From contig JADLKH010000003.1 in assembly GCA_015657435.1 (NCBI GenBank), positions 739,210-747,197 of the forward strand: a stretch of 7,988 nucleotides of DNA, written 5' to 3'. Origin of the DNA: Synergistales bacterium. Its GTDB lineage: Bacteria; Synergistota; Synergistia; Synergistales; 79-D21. Both the position numbers and the translations under genes were made by a program. The notes under the pieces were generated by a model. It did no database searches. It saw nothing but the letters and a program-made list of their open reading frames with translations, and had not been told where the DNA came from. Below, piece after piece: positions 1 through 6,440 of this stretch (within the stretch, counting starts at the first letter, position 1; each line of letters starts with the position of its first letter).

Positions 1-330
1 CGCCGCAACGGCGCTGACCTGAAGCGTTCTCGAAAGCCAGATTGGGAGATATTCGGAAGAGGCTTCCGAGAGGCAAAGTCCAGTCGCGATGCCCAGGTGG
101 GCAGCGTTGTGCTGCAGAAAGATCAGCATCACGGTGGAAAGGGTCACGACCCAAAGCAGCGCATAGCCGTACCCGGATCCGGCAGCGACATTGGAGGCCC
201 AGTTGCCTGGGTCGATGAAACCCACCGTGATAAGGATCCCTGGGCCGATGTAGCGGAGAAACTCGAGAGCGGCGCGGGGCTGGGGCTCTCGGCCTCGAAG
301 GAAGGAACGGAGAAAGTTCCAGCGGGACAT
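1..330 (-). CDS. Nramp-family divalent metal transporter, N-terminal part (runs off the left edge)
   Basis: Reading the minus strand from the ATG at 330 gives 110 uninterrupted residues with no stop before the window edge, so the gene is 3' truncated by the window. After a basic cytosolic N-terminus (residues 1-25) comes a hydrophobic helix containing IGPGILITVGFIDPGNW. The DPGN at residues 40-43 is the hallmark Nramp TM1 metal-binding motif, with Asp40 and Asn43 as expected ligands. It is followed by AAGSGYGYALLWVV and a second helix ending LQHNAAHLGIATG, typical of Nramp TM2. The family imports Mn2+ or Fe2+ with protons across the inner membrane. A G-rich stretch (AGGGGGGC on the coding strand) sits just upstream of the ATG as ribosome binding site. 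A MntH-type manganese importer is likely, but specificity cannot be read from this part. Confidence 0.93.
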   Translation of the reverse strand, partial: MSRWNFLRSFLRGREPQPRAALEFLRYIGPGILITVGFIDPGNWASNVAAGSGYGYALLWVVTLSTVMLIFLQHNAAHLGIATGLCLSEASSEYLPIWLSRTLQVSAVAA

Positions 331-355
331 GACCTGCCCCCCTAAATCCAGAGAG

Positions 356-396
356 TGGTTTAAACCAATCTTATGACTTCGGATGATTGTTTTCCA
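356..396 (-). promoter_or_regulatory. Promoter with palindromic operator for the Nramp gene
   Basis: On the minus strand a -35-like TGGAAA (391-396) is separated by exactly 17 bp from a -10-like TAAGAT (368-373). Immediately downstream, at the expected start site, lies a perfect 12-bp palindrome TGGTTTAAACCA (356-367). The ATG follows about 26 bp later. This is the classic place for a repressor operator. Nramp genes are often controlled by metal-responsive repressors (MntR, Fur), but the palindrome does not match a consensus I can name. Confidence 0.5.
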
Positions 397-454
397 CCCG
401 TCGTCCATCCGACGTGGCCCGGGGTAAATTGAAATGGCAGGCGACTGCCGGGCG

Positions 455-579
455 AAGGTCGGCGAAGTGGCGTTGGGCAGATAGGCGAACCTTCGAAAGG
501 GAACCTCATGCCGGTCGGAACGGCCGGCTTCGAACTGACAGATGAAGGACCTCCCCATTTGGGGAGGTCCTTCATCTGT
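455..579 (+). repeat. Dispersed intergenic repeat, copy A
   Basis: The clearly homologous core runs from 510 to 579. It shares GCCGGTC, the GGCTTCGAACTGA block and GATGAAGGACCTCC with copies B and D. The segment 455-509 resembles the 5' half of copy B only weakly (GGTCGGCGAAGT, then AGATAG) and carries extra bases. The copy ends in the perfect hairpin at 538-579. It lies between the Nramp and Lrp genes. Apart from this repeat and the Nramp promoter, I see nothing gene-like in 331-646. Confidence 0.65.
538..579. terminator. Perfect 19-bp hairpin, possible terminator of the Lrp-type gene
   Basis: Positions 538-556 and 561-579 are exact reverse complements around the loop ATTT. The hairpin lies 67 bp beyond the stop codon of the minus-strand Lrp gene and forms the 3' end of repeat copy A. 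On neither strand is it followed by a clean run of T (the plus strand continues GTGTTTGGG), so its ability to stop transcription is uncertain despite the very stable stem. Confidence 0.55.
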
Positions 580-646
580 GTTTGGGTTGGTTGTGCAAGG
601 CAATCGAGTTCGGGAATGAAGGTCGTGGAAGTTACCCCCCCGATCT

Positions 647-1111
647 TCAGGGTCTTGGGTGTTTTAAGAATCCTTTGTATGGCTTGCCGATGGTGATGGA
701 TGTCTCCGGTTGCCCGTAAAGGTTGAGCATAGACAGGAAGAGGTGCAATTCATGGACGGAAGTGAACAGTGCCTCCAGGAAAAAATCGTTCGCTCCGGTC
801 ACGTTCCAGTATTGCCTTACGGGGGCGAGTACCGGCAACTTTTCCAGCAGTTCGTGTTCTTTCATCGGAGAGTGACATTTGACGGCGATGATCGCTCTTA
901 TTGTCAATCCCGTTTTTTCTTCGTCCAATCGGACGGTGAATCCTTGAATAAGCCCGGCTTCCTCCATTCGCTTGACCCGCTCGCTTACCGCAGAGCATGA
1001 AAGGCCGATCCGGTCGCCAATCTCTTTGAAGGCGATCCTTCCGTCCTGTTGAATCTCTTCCAATATCCTCCAGTTCGTTTCATCTATCAGGTCGTTAGGT
1101 TTCCTTCCCAT
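647..1111 (-). CDS. Lrp/AsnC-family transcriptional regulator
   Basis: The 154-residue product has the length and two-part layout of Lrp/AsnC proteins. Residues about 7-65 form the winged helix-turn-helix: DLIDETNWRILEEIQQDGRI opens like the family consensus, and IGDRIGLSCSAVSERVKRMEEAG is the HTH with recognition helix. Residues about 68-145 fit the RAM ligand-binding/oligomerisation domain, including the YWNVTGANDFFLEAL strand-turn that lines the amino-acid site in relatives. The family binds DNA as dimers to octamers and senses amino acids. The start is supported by GGGGTGA a few bases upstream of the ATG. It is divergent from the sulfur amino acid PLP enzyme across a 228-bp gap, so that gene and itself are the likely targets, with methionine, cysteine or homocysteine as possible effectors (inference). 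Confidence 0.93.
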   Translation of the reverse strand: MGRKPNDLIDETNWRILEEIQQDGRIAFKEIGDRIGLSCSAVSERVKRMEEAGLIQGFTVRLDEEKTGLTIRAIIAVKCHSPMKEHELLEKLPVLAPVRQYWNVTGANDFFLEALFTSVHELHLFLSMLNLYGQPETSITIGKPYKGFLKHPRP

Positions 1112-1339
1112 GATTTCACCCCGACTTCCTCGATCGAGACGTTGCGTTCGTAAAACAATACCCCATCAACGCGAGTTCTCTAAAGTTAAGGGCAGGATTT
1201 TTACGCTAAACGTTTCGGCAATTTGCGGGAAAAACCCGATTTTTTCCCCCGAATCGGTTTTTTTGTCGGATCTCTCCCATGGGAAAGAGAGAGAGACATC
1301 TCTATGATACAAAGAACTTGAGATCACGGAGGGATGACG
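1112..1339. promoter_or_regulatory. Divergent control region between the Lrp-type regulator and the PLP lyase
   Basis: This gap carries several A/T tracts (T5 at 1198-1202, AAACGTTT at 1208-1215, A5 at 1230-1234, T6 at 1240-1245, T7 at 1258-1264). Their centres lie near multiples of one helical turn, which would favour curved DNA of the kind Lrp-type proteins bind. A -10-like TATGAT (1303-1308) precedes the lyase gene without a convincing -35, which fits an activator-dependent promoter. CCCATGGG at 1278-1285 is a small palindrome upstream of it. No SAM riboswitch or T-box core was recognised. Confidence 0.5.
1227..1264 (+). other. Overlapping hairpins with T-run, terminator-like
   Basis: Two hairpins compete here. 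GGGAAAAA (1227-1234) pairs with TTTTTCCC (1241-1248). CCGATT (1236-1241) pairs with AATCGG (1252-1257) and is followed directly by seven T (1258-1264), which is terminator-like on the plus strand. It would act as an attenuator only if a transcript began upstream of 1227. The visible -10 is downstream, so it may instead be an operator or a barrier between the divergent units. Confidence 0.35.
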
Positions 1340-2527
1340 ATGAGATACGGGAAAGACGCCGGAAGGGGAACTCTTTCCGTCTGGGGCGGTGAGGAACACG
1401 TCTTTGCGGAAAACACGACCCAGGTGCCGGTCTACCTTGGGGTCGCGCACGCCTACGAGGACGTTGATGAGTGGAAAGACGTCGCATTGGGCAAGAAGGC
1501 TGGCCACATCTACGGCAGGAACACGAACCCCACCGTTCACGTGTTCGAGGAGAAGGTTCGTCTGCTGGAAGGGGCCGAAGCCGCGACAAGCGCCGCAACC
1601 GGGATGGGCATCATTTCCGGCGTTCTCTGTACGTTTCTGGCGCCTGGGGACAGAGTCGTTTCGGTGAAGGATACTTATGGGGGAACCAGCGTCATGTTCA
1701 GGGAGTTCCTGCCGAGGCAGGGGGTGGTCTGCTCTCTCCGCGACACGACCGACCACGAGGCGATCGAGAAAGAGCTTTCCAGGGGATGCAAGCTGCTCTA
1801 CCTCGAAACACCCACAAACCCCACGATCAAGATCATCGACATCGCCAGGCTCGCGAAAGCAGGGCACGAAGCAGGCGCCGTGGTTGTAGTGGACAATACC
1901 TTTGCCACCCCGATCAACCAGAACCCAATTGAACTGGGTGCGGACCTGGTGCTGCACAGCGCCACGAAATTCCTGGGAGGGCATGCGGACGTCCTTGGAG
2001 GGGTCGTCTGCGGGAAGAAGGACCTGGTGAAAAAGATCTACCACTACCGGGAGATCAACGGGGCTTCACTCGCCCCCATGTCGGCCTATTTGCTTCTGAG
2101 AGGCATGAAAACTCTTAGCCTGCGCGTCGAGAGGCAAAACGAGAATGCAATGGCGATAGCCCGCTTCCTGGAAGCCCACCCGGGGATCGACCGTGTGTTC
2201 TATCCGGGACTGGAATCCCATAAGGGACACGATATCGCGATCCGGCAGATGCGCGGCTTTGGAGGGATGATGAGTTTCACCTTGAAGGGGAACTCGTTTG
2301 AGACGGTGAGGAAGTTTCTGTCGAAACTGCGTCTGGCCCATAAGGCTGCGAATCTGGGTGCCGTGGAGACGATCGCGGGTGTCCCGGCGACCACGAGCCA
2401 CGTTGAATGCACAGCGGATGAGAGGAAGGTCCTCGGCATTCCGGAAAGTCTTGTGCGCTATTCGGTCGGCATAGAGGACACAAAAGACCTAATCCAGGAT
2501 TTAACGCAGGCATTGGACGGCATTTGA
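1340..2527 (+). CDS. PLP-dependent Cys/Met metabolism enzyme (cystathionine gamma-synthase / methionine gamma-lyase family)
   Basis: The 395-residue product has the normal length and full active site of the gamma-family. Visible are Y58-G-R60 in YGRNTNPT (phosphate contacts from the neighbouring subunit), Tyr113 in DTYGGT (stacks on PLP), Asp185 in VVVDNTF (pyridine nitrogen), Lys210 in SATKFLGGH (Schiff-base lysine) and Arg373 in VRYSVGIED (substrate carboxylate). The Cys that typical methionine gamma-lyases carry two residues after that Tyr is Gly here, so the exact reaction (gamma-lyase, cystathionine synthesis or sulfhydrylation) is open. The ATG at 1340 is preferred because GGAGGG ends 6 bp before it. 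An in-frame ATG at 1334 touches that ribosome binding site. The divergent Lrp-type gene suggests amino-acid-controlled, perhaps catabolic, use. The enzyme is cytosolic and tetrameric in relatives. Confidence 0.93.
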   Translation: MRYGKDAGRGTLSVWGGEEHVFAENTTQVPVYLGVAHAYEDVDEWKDVALGKKAGHIYGRNTNPTVHVFEEKVRLLEGAEAATSAATGMGIISGVLCTFLAPGDRVVSVKDTYGGTSVMFREFLPRQGVVCSLRDTTDHEAIEKELSRGCKLLYLETPTNPTIKIIDIARLAKAGHEAGAVVVVDNTFATPINQNPIELGADLVLHSATKFLGGHADVLGGVVCGKKDLVKKIYHYREINGASLAPMSAYLLLRGMKTLSLRVERQNENAMAIARFLEAHPGIDRVFYPGLESHKGHDIAIRQMRGFGGMMSFTLKGNSFETVRKFLSKLRLAHKAANLGAVETIAGVPATTSHVECTADERKVLGIPESLVRYSVGIEDTKDLIQDLTQALDGI

Positions 2528-2569
2528 GCGGCCTTCAGGGATGTTCCCGTGAGGGTCCGCAGGCACAGC

Positions 2570-2849
2570 CTCACGTATAACCATGGGGCTCCCTTTCGGT
2601 GGGCAGTGACATAGGGGCTTGTTGACACGGCCCATTCCATCTCGGAGGAGTCTCGGTCTTCCCGAGGTGGTCAGGCAAATACGGGAAAGAGCCCAGGACC
2701 GGCTGGCCTTTTTCACCTTCGATATCGATTTCGTGGATCCTTCATCTGCACCGGGTACCGTTACGATAGAGGCTGAAGGCTTCAACAGCCATGAAACCCT
2801 TTCTTTGGTACGGGGAATACATGACCTGAACTTCGTTGCTTTTGGGTTC
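2570..2849 (+). pseudogene. Agmatinase/arginase-family (ureohydrolase) relic
   Basis: Two pieces of one ureohydrolase are visible in different frames. The first (frame of 2570) reads LTYNHGAPFRWAVT, stop TAG at 2612, then GLVDTAHSI, matching the family's HGTPF...A..EGL.DP..SI segment. The second (frame of 2619) reads GLPEVVRQIRERAQDR, then FFTFDIDFVDPSSAPGT and SHETLSLVRGIHDLNFVAF, matching the family's metal-binding SFDID.lDP.fAPGTGTP block. The paired metal Asp residues (DID) survive. The GGDH and FDAHxD metal motifs are absent, and about 20 codons seem deleted between the pieces. After 2849 the reading frame stays open to 3035 but no longer resembles the family. With a stop, a frameshift, a deletion and no N-terminus it cannot be an active enzyme. 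Intact homologues hydrolyse agmatine to putrescine and urea. I see nothing recognisable in 2850-3016. Confidence 0.75.
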
Positions 2850-3016
2850 GCTTCGATTATCGCGATGCACAGAAAGAACCACTCCTTAAACCCAATGAAA
2901 GCCGGTTCCTTCATTGTTTGTCGAACAACTCCTGCCTCGCACGGAACGCCGACCGCGCGAGATGGAATCTCGGCAATGCCGCTCGGCGGCTTGAGCCGGG
3001 GCTTTCTCGATCCTGT

Positions 3017-3895
3017 CTATAAACAGGAAGCTTGATTGATCCTGTCTTTGGCAAGTTCCAAAAAACGTCTCGCCGCCTGGGAAATCATATCGCCCCTGGG
3101 TGTCGCGATGCCGATCTCAACCGTCTGGGGCGGATCGAGAGGCAAAATCTTGACGCGATCGCTCCAGGAGCTCGCGGTGAGGCTGTTGTTCAGGCTGACT
3201 CCGAGGCCTGCAGCGACCATGGAATAGGTCGCGTAGCTGTCTGTCGATGCAAAACAGGTGTTGGGCGTTACCCTCATGCGCGCGAACATCCTGGCGTTGT
3301 CCGTGTCCTGCTCCGGATAAGTCTCGATATATGAAACTCTGGAGAAGTCCCGGACCGGAAAACGCTTCCTCTTCGAAAAGGAGCTATCCGGCGGAACCCA
3401 GGCGACCAGCGGGTCTTCCCTCAGCGGGGTCCAGTTGAAGTCTCCCTCTCTCCAGCTGATGATGCAGAAGTCCATTCTCTGCTCCTCCAGGGCACGGGAG
3501 AGTTGGGTGCTGTTGCCTTCAAGGATGCGGATCTCGATTCCGGGATGTTGTCTGCTGAATTCGGCAATGATCTCCGAGAGGGAATGGTAATAGGCCGGGT
3601 ATGCGGATCCGATCGTAATGGAGCCCGTTTCAAGACCTCGAATCTCGGCGGCCAGCTGCAAACACCGTTCTTCGTAACGCAGCAGTTTCCGCCATAATGG
3701 GAGCAGTCTTCTGCATTCTCCGGTCGGAGCCACACCCAAACGGCTACGTATCAGCAGAAGGAATCCCGTCTTTTCCTCCATCGAATGAACCATTCGGCTT
3801 ATTCCCGAGGTCGTGTATCCCAGTTTGTCCGCAGCGGCGGACAGGCTGCCCATTTCGATCGCACACAGAATTGCCCGGCATTTTTCGGTATCCAT
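3017..3895 (-). CDS. LysR-type transcriptional regulator
   Basis: From the ATG at 3895 the product is 292 residues, the standard LysR length. GGAGGG lies just upstream of this ATG. The frame stays open upstream to an ATG at 3976, but the extension has no family similarity and would cross the control region. Residues about 1-60 are the winged HTH: MDTEKCRAILCAIEMGSLS, then AAADKLGYTTSGISRMVHSMEEKTG. The rest is the two-lobed effector domain, with GSITIGSAYPAYYHSL opening lobe 1, a hinge near FPVRDF, and MVAAGLGVSLNN near the end of lobe 2. It is divergent from the DMT transporter at 4006, which it most probably controls, as is common for such pairs. Its 3' end meets the region downstream of the agmatinase relic. 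Confidence 0.93.
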   Translation of the reverse strand: MDTEKCRAILCAIEMGSLSAAADKLGYTTSGISRMVHSMEEKTGFLLLIRSRLGVAPTGECRRLLPLWRKLLRYEERCLQLAAEIRGLETGSITIGSAYPAYYHSLSEIIAEFSRQHPGIEIRILEGNSTQLSRALEEQRMDFCIISWREGDFNWTPLREDPLVAWVPPDSSFSKRKRFPVRDFSRVSYIETYPEQDTDNARMFARMRVTPNTCFASTDSYATYSMVAAGLGVSLNNSLTASSWSDRVKILPLDPPQTVEIGIATPRGDMISQAARRFLELAKDRINQASCL

Positions 3896-4005
3896 GCGCC
3901 CTCCGATGATTGCGTTTTTGTCAAGGGTAATTTGATTTATTCGCACTTTTATCAAAGTATAGGTTGGGGTTACCATGGCGTCAACGCGACTTCAGGAGGC
4001 GGATG
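3896..4005. promoter_or_regulatory. Divergent control region LysR / DMT transporter, with dyads
   Basis: The gap contains TTTGAT (3931-3936) and its exact inverted partner ATCAAA (3951-3956), 14 bp apart, and an overlapping dyad ACTTT (3945-3949)/AAAGT (3954-3958). Such interrupted A/T-rich dyads between a LysR gene and its target are typical of LysR binding sites. TATAGG (3958-3963) is a possible -10 for the transporter. AGGAGG (3994-3999) is its ribosome binding site, 6 bp before the ATG at 4006. Confidence 0.5.
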
Positions 4006-4887
4006 ATGACGGTGAGAAAAGCGGAGTTGCTGCTGGCATCTGTGATTTTGGCACGCAGCACATCTTTCCTGTTTACAAAGATCGGCATGGAAAGCATCGG
4101 CATCTTCAATCTGCTGGGAGTTCGCTTTTCTTTAGCCTTTCTGTTGCTGGCGGTTCTGTTTTGGCGACGTCTGATCGCGTGCCGTGCCAGGACTGTTTTC
4201 CGTGGAATGCTGCTGGGGGGTGCGTTCTTCAGCGTCATGACCGCTGAACTCATGGGACTTCGCACGACAAGCACTTCCATTACGGCCTTTCTGGAGAATA
4301 CTGCCGTGGTTTTCGTGCCGCTTTTCGAAGCCGTGCTGCAAAAGCGGTTTCCCAACCGGCGGATCGTCATTAATACGGGCGTGGCGTTTTTTGGCATAGC
4401 GCTGTTGACGCTGAGGAGTTCTTTATCCCTGACGGTGGGAGAAGCGTTCTGCATCCTGGCCGCAGTGCTGTACGCCCTGTCCATCATTCTGACAGACAGG
4501 CTTGCCAAGCGGGATGACGCTCTGATGCTCGGGATCCTGCAGGTGGGATTTATGGGGCTTTTTGGAATCCTGGCCGCCTTCATTTTCGAGACGCCCCGCC
4601 TGCCATCCGGAGGAATAGAGTGGGGGGTGATCCTGATCCTTGCCGTGGTCTGCACCGGTTTTGGCTTTACGCTTCAGCCTGTTGCGCAGAACGGAACGAC
4701 TTCGGAACGTGCGGGGCTGTACTGCGCCCTGAACCCTGTTTTCGCCTCTTTTCTGGGGACTGTTTTCCTTCACGAGCATCTTGGTTTTCGTGGTATTGCC
4801 GGATCCCTTCTGGTTCTGTCAGCCGTGGCGTTATCCCATGTATCGAAAGACGGCCTGAAAGCCGTTCTACGCACGGATCAATGCTGA
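4006..4887 (+). CDS. EamA/DMT-superfamily transporter
   Basis: The 293-residue product is almost entirely hydrophobic segments with short polar loops, consistent with ten transmembrane helices in two EamA repeats (roughly residues 5-130 and 143-280). The first repeat opens with LLLASVILARSTSFLFTKIG and continues with IGIFNLLGVRFSLAFLLLAVLF, both typical of the family. The second includes GEAFCILAAVLYALSIILTD and ends around YCALNPVFASFLGTVFLHE, the usual last-helices signature. DMT proteins of this type mostly export amino acids or other small metabolites across the inner membrane, and the substrate is unknown. An ATG at 4003 directly precedes the chosen one, but AGGAGG spacing favours 4006. 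The usual W-G before the first S-F motif is replaced by A-R. The divergent LysR gene suggests substrate-induced expression. An intrinsic terminator follows at 4986. Confidence 0.92.
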   Translation: MTVRKAELLLASVILARSTSFLFTKIGMESIGIFNLLGVRFSLAFLLLAVLFWRRLIACRARTVFRGMLLGGAFFSVMTAELMGLRTTSTSITAFLENTAVVFVPLFEAVLQKRFPNRRIVINTGVAFFGIALLTLRSSLSLTVGEAFCILAAVLYALSIILTDRLAKRDDALMLGILQVGFMGLFGILAAFIFETPRLPSGGIEWGVILILAVVCTGFGFTLQPVAQNGTTSERAGLYCALNPVFASFLGTVFLHEHLGFRGIAGSLLVLSAVALSHVSKDGLKAVLRTDQC

Positions 4888-4906
4888 GGCTGGACGGCGG
4901 GAAATC

Positions 4907-5019
4907 GGACCTCGGCAAAGTCGCCCGATAGTCGCAGGAGAGCAGTGGGAAGAAGCCGGTCAACCGGTTTCGAACTGATTGATGAAGGACCTCACCCGAC
5001 GGGGAGGTCCTCTTTTTAT
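4907..5019 (+). repeat. Dispersed intergenic repeat, copy B
   Basis: It begins 20 bp after the DMT stop codon. It shares with copy D the order CCTCGsCAAAGT, CGATA, GCAGGA, GAAGC, GGTCAA, TTCGAACTGA, GATGrAGGACCTC and a final hairpin. It also matches copy A over the last 65 bp or so. The terminal hairpin here is a good intrinsic terminator, listed separately. No reading frame of note lies in it. Confidence 0.7.
4986..5017 (+). terminator. Intrinsic terminator of the DMT transporter gene
   Basis: AGGACCTC (4986-4993) pairs with GAGGTCCT (5004-5011), continued inside by CCC/GGG after a bulged A, with loop GAC. One base later comes T5 (5013-5017). It lies about 100 bp after the transporter stop and is the 3' end of repeat copy B. 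Confidence 0.8.
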
Positions 5020-5133
5020 GTTGAGTAGACAAAGTTGGGGATGAGGGGGAGGATAGGAATATCGTGAGTTGGGCGTTATTCCAGGAAGAAAAATCAATAG
5101 AGTCGGGACACATCTTGAAAGGAGGCAAATGCG

Positions 5134-6342
5134 GTGAGAAAAGGCGTCCTTGTTCTTTTGCTGGCTTTTTGCCTATCCATTCTCCCTGGCGATACCCCGG
5201 GGCATGCCAATGCGACCGGGCAGTCTCGGCCGATGATGTCGCTGTCTGCCGAATTCGAGGGCGGAAGGCTCTATGATGCGGGTGGGGTCAAAGTGCTTGA
5301 ACTGAGCGGAACCTACCGGCAGATGGGGAGGCAGTATGGAGCGCTGCTCGGCAGGGATCTTCAGGCGCTTTACCATGTTGCGATCGAAGCGGCCTTCTCC
5401 CGGGAAAAGGGAATTCCCATGGAAAGGATGCGGCAAGTCGCCCAGGCTGTGTATGCGCCCTATCCCAAGCGTTATAGGGACATCCTCCTTGGCATGGCGG
5501 AGACCTCCGGGCTTGGCCTTGATAAACAGGTGATCCTGAACGCGATGGAGTGGATCCCCAAGATTGGACACCTTTCCTACGATCAGGGACACTGCTCGGG
5601 GCTTGCGGCGTGGGGGCCCTATAGCTCCGGTGAGCCGCTCGTCTTTGGAAGGAACAACGATGACGATCCGCTCTTCAGGGATTTTGCGAAGTTTCTGGTA
5701 GTTGCGGTCTTCAAGCCGTGCGACGGGAGTTTCCCGGTTGCCGTCGTCAACTATGCGGGGGCTCTTTATGTCCCGACGGGAATGAACAGCGAGGGCCTTT
5801 TTCTCGAGATGAATGCGGGCCCTTGGATGGGTTTTGCGCTGGATCGAGTGTCGATCTTCACCACGCTGTTTTCGTTTCTTCAGGATTTCGCTTCCTTATC
5901 CGAAGTGAGTCGAGCATTCCGAGGGATGTTGCCGAACCTTTCTTCAATTGTGAACGCTGCGGATTCGCATAAAGCGACCTCGTTCGAGAGCTCTCTGTCC
6001 GATACGCGTCCGGTGGAACCCGTTACCGATGGCCTGCTCGCTGCGACGAACCATTTCGTGGGTTCATCATGGAGCCTTGCGCAGGTGGACGACAGAGTCG
6101 GAGGAATGACCCTGAAACGGCGTTCCAACCTTCTTTCTCTGGGAGAGACCTATAAAGGATTCTTCAGTCCGGAAACGATGATGAAAGTCATGGATATTCC
6201 CCTTGAAAATGGCGGGGCGACGGTTGATGGGACGATCTACCAGGTGGTTGCAGTGCCGAAAGCGTTGCAGTTCTGGATCAAAGTACCCGGTTTCAGGGAA
6301 TGGACCAAGCTTAATTTGGCGCCCTTGCTTGGAAAGGAATAG
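5134..6342 (+). CDS. Secreted C45-type autoproteolytic acyltransferase/hydrolase (Ntn hydrolase)
   Basis: Translation starts at GTG 5134, 8 bp after AGGAGG. The ATG at 5129 is out of frame and stops at once. Residues 1-27 form a signal peptide (basic MRKG, hydrophobic VLVLLLAFCLSIL, A-N-A cleavage site), so the protein is exported. The mature part carries LSGTYRQMGRQYGALLG (58-73), a common opening in C45 proteins, and GHCSGLAAWG with Cys154, the expected nucleophile that becomes N-terminal after self-cleavage. Also present are GRNND (172-176), GMNSEGL (216-222) and ATNHF (304-308), matching the family's conserved RN-D, N-G and tNHf positions. Relatives include isopenicillin-N acyltransferase and various amide hydrolases or acylases. 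The substrate here is unknown; an acyl-amino acid or peptide amide is a guess. At 402 residues it is typical for the secreted branch. It appears monocistronic, between repeats B and C. Confidence 0.85.
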   Translation: MRKGVLVLLLAFCLSILPGDTPGHANATGQSRPMMSLSAEFEGGRLYDAGGVKVLELSGTYRQMGRQYGALLGRDLQALYHVAIEAAFSREKGIPMERMRQVAQAVYAPYPKRYRDILLGMAETSGLGLDKQVILNAMEWIPKIGHLSYDQGHCSGLAAWGPYSSGEPLVFGRNNDDDPLFRDFAKFLVVAVFKPCDGSFPVAVVNYAGALYVPTGMNSEGLFLEMNAGPWMGFALDRVSIFTTLFSFLQDFASLSEVSRAFRGMLPNLSSIVNAADSHKATSFESSLSDTRPVEPVTDGLLAATNHFVGSSWSLAQVDDRVGGMTLKRRSNLLSLGETYKGFFSPETMMKVMDIPLENGGATVDGTIYQVVAVPKALQFWIKVPGFREWTKLNLAPLLGKE

Positions 6343-6440
6343 AAAAGATCCTAAGGGGGAGTCTCCCGGACATCCCGCATCTATCCGGCATCCCATCAAG
6401 CGATAACTCTTTTTGGGATCTGTCGGTCAAACGGATGACG

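Noticed and set aside
97..345. Plus-strand 82-codon open frame at the left end
   Set aside because: It lies opposite the Nramp gene, whose DPGN motif and helices are clear on the minus strand.
1112..1339. SAM riboswitch or T-box ahead of the sulfur amino acid gene
   Set aside because: None of the conserved core sequences of these leaders is visible. Only simple hairpins are present.
1166..2044. Long minus-strand open frame of 292 codons opposite the PLP lyase
   Set aside because: It lies antisense to a gene with a complete active site. Its translation has no domain pattern and it crosses the control region. It is a by-product of GC-rich codon use.
3009..3047. Direct repeat GATCCTGTCT at the 3' end of the LysR gene, with a small CCTGT/ACAGG hairpin
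   Set aside because: It is a 10-bp repeat and a 5-bp stem without a T-run, partly inside coding sequence. It is too weak to call a terminator or attachment site.
3981..4655. Minus-strand open frame of 224 codons opposite the DMT transporter
   Set aside because: The product is rich in Arg, Ser and Met with no recognisable motif. The opposite strand encodes an obvious membrane protein.
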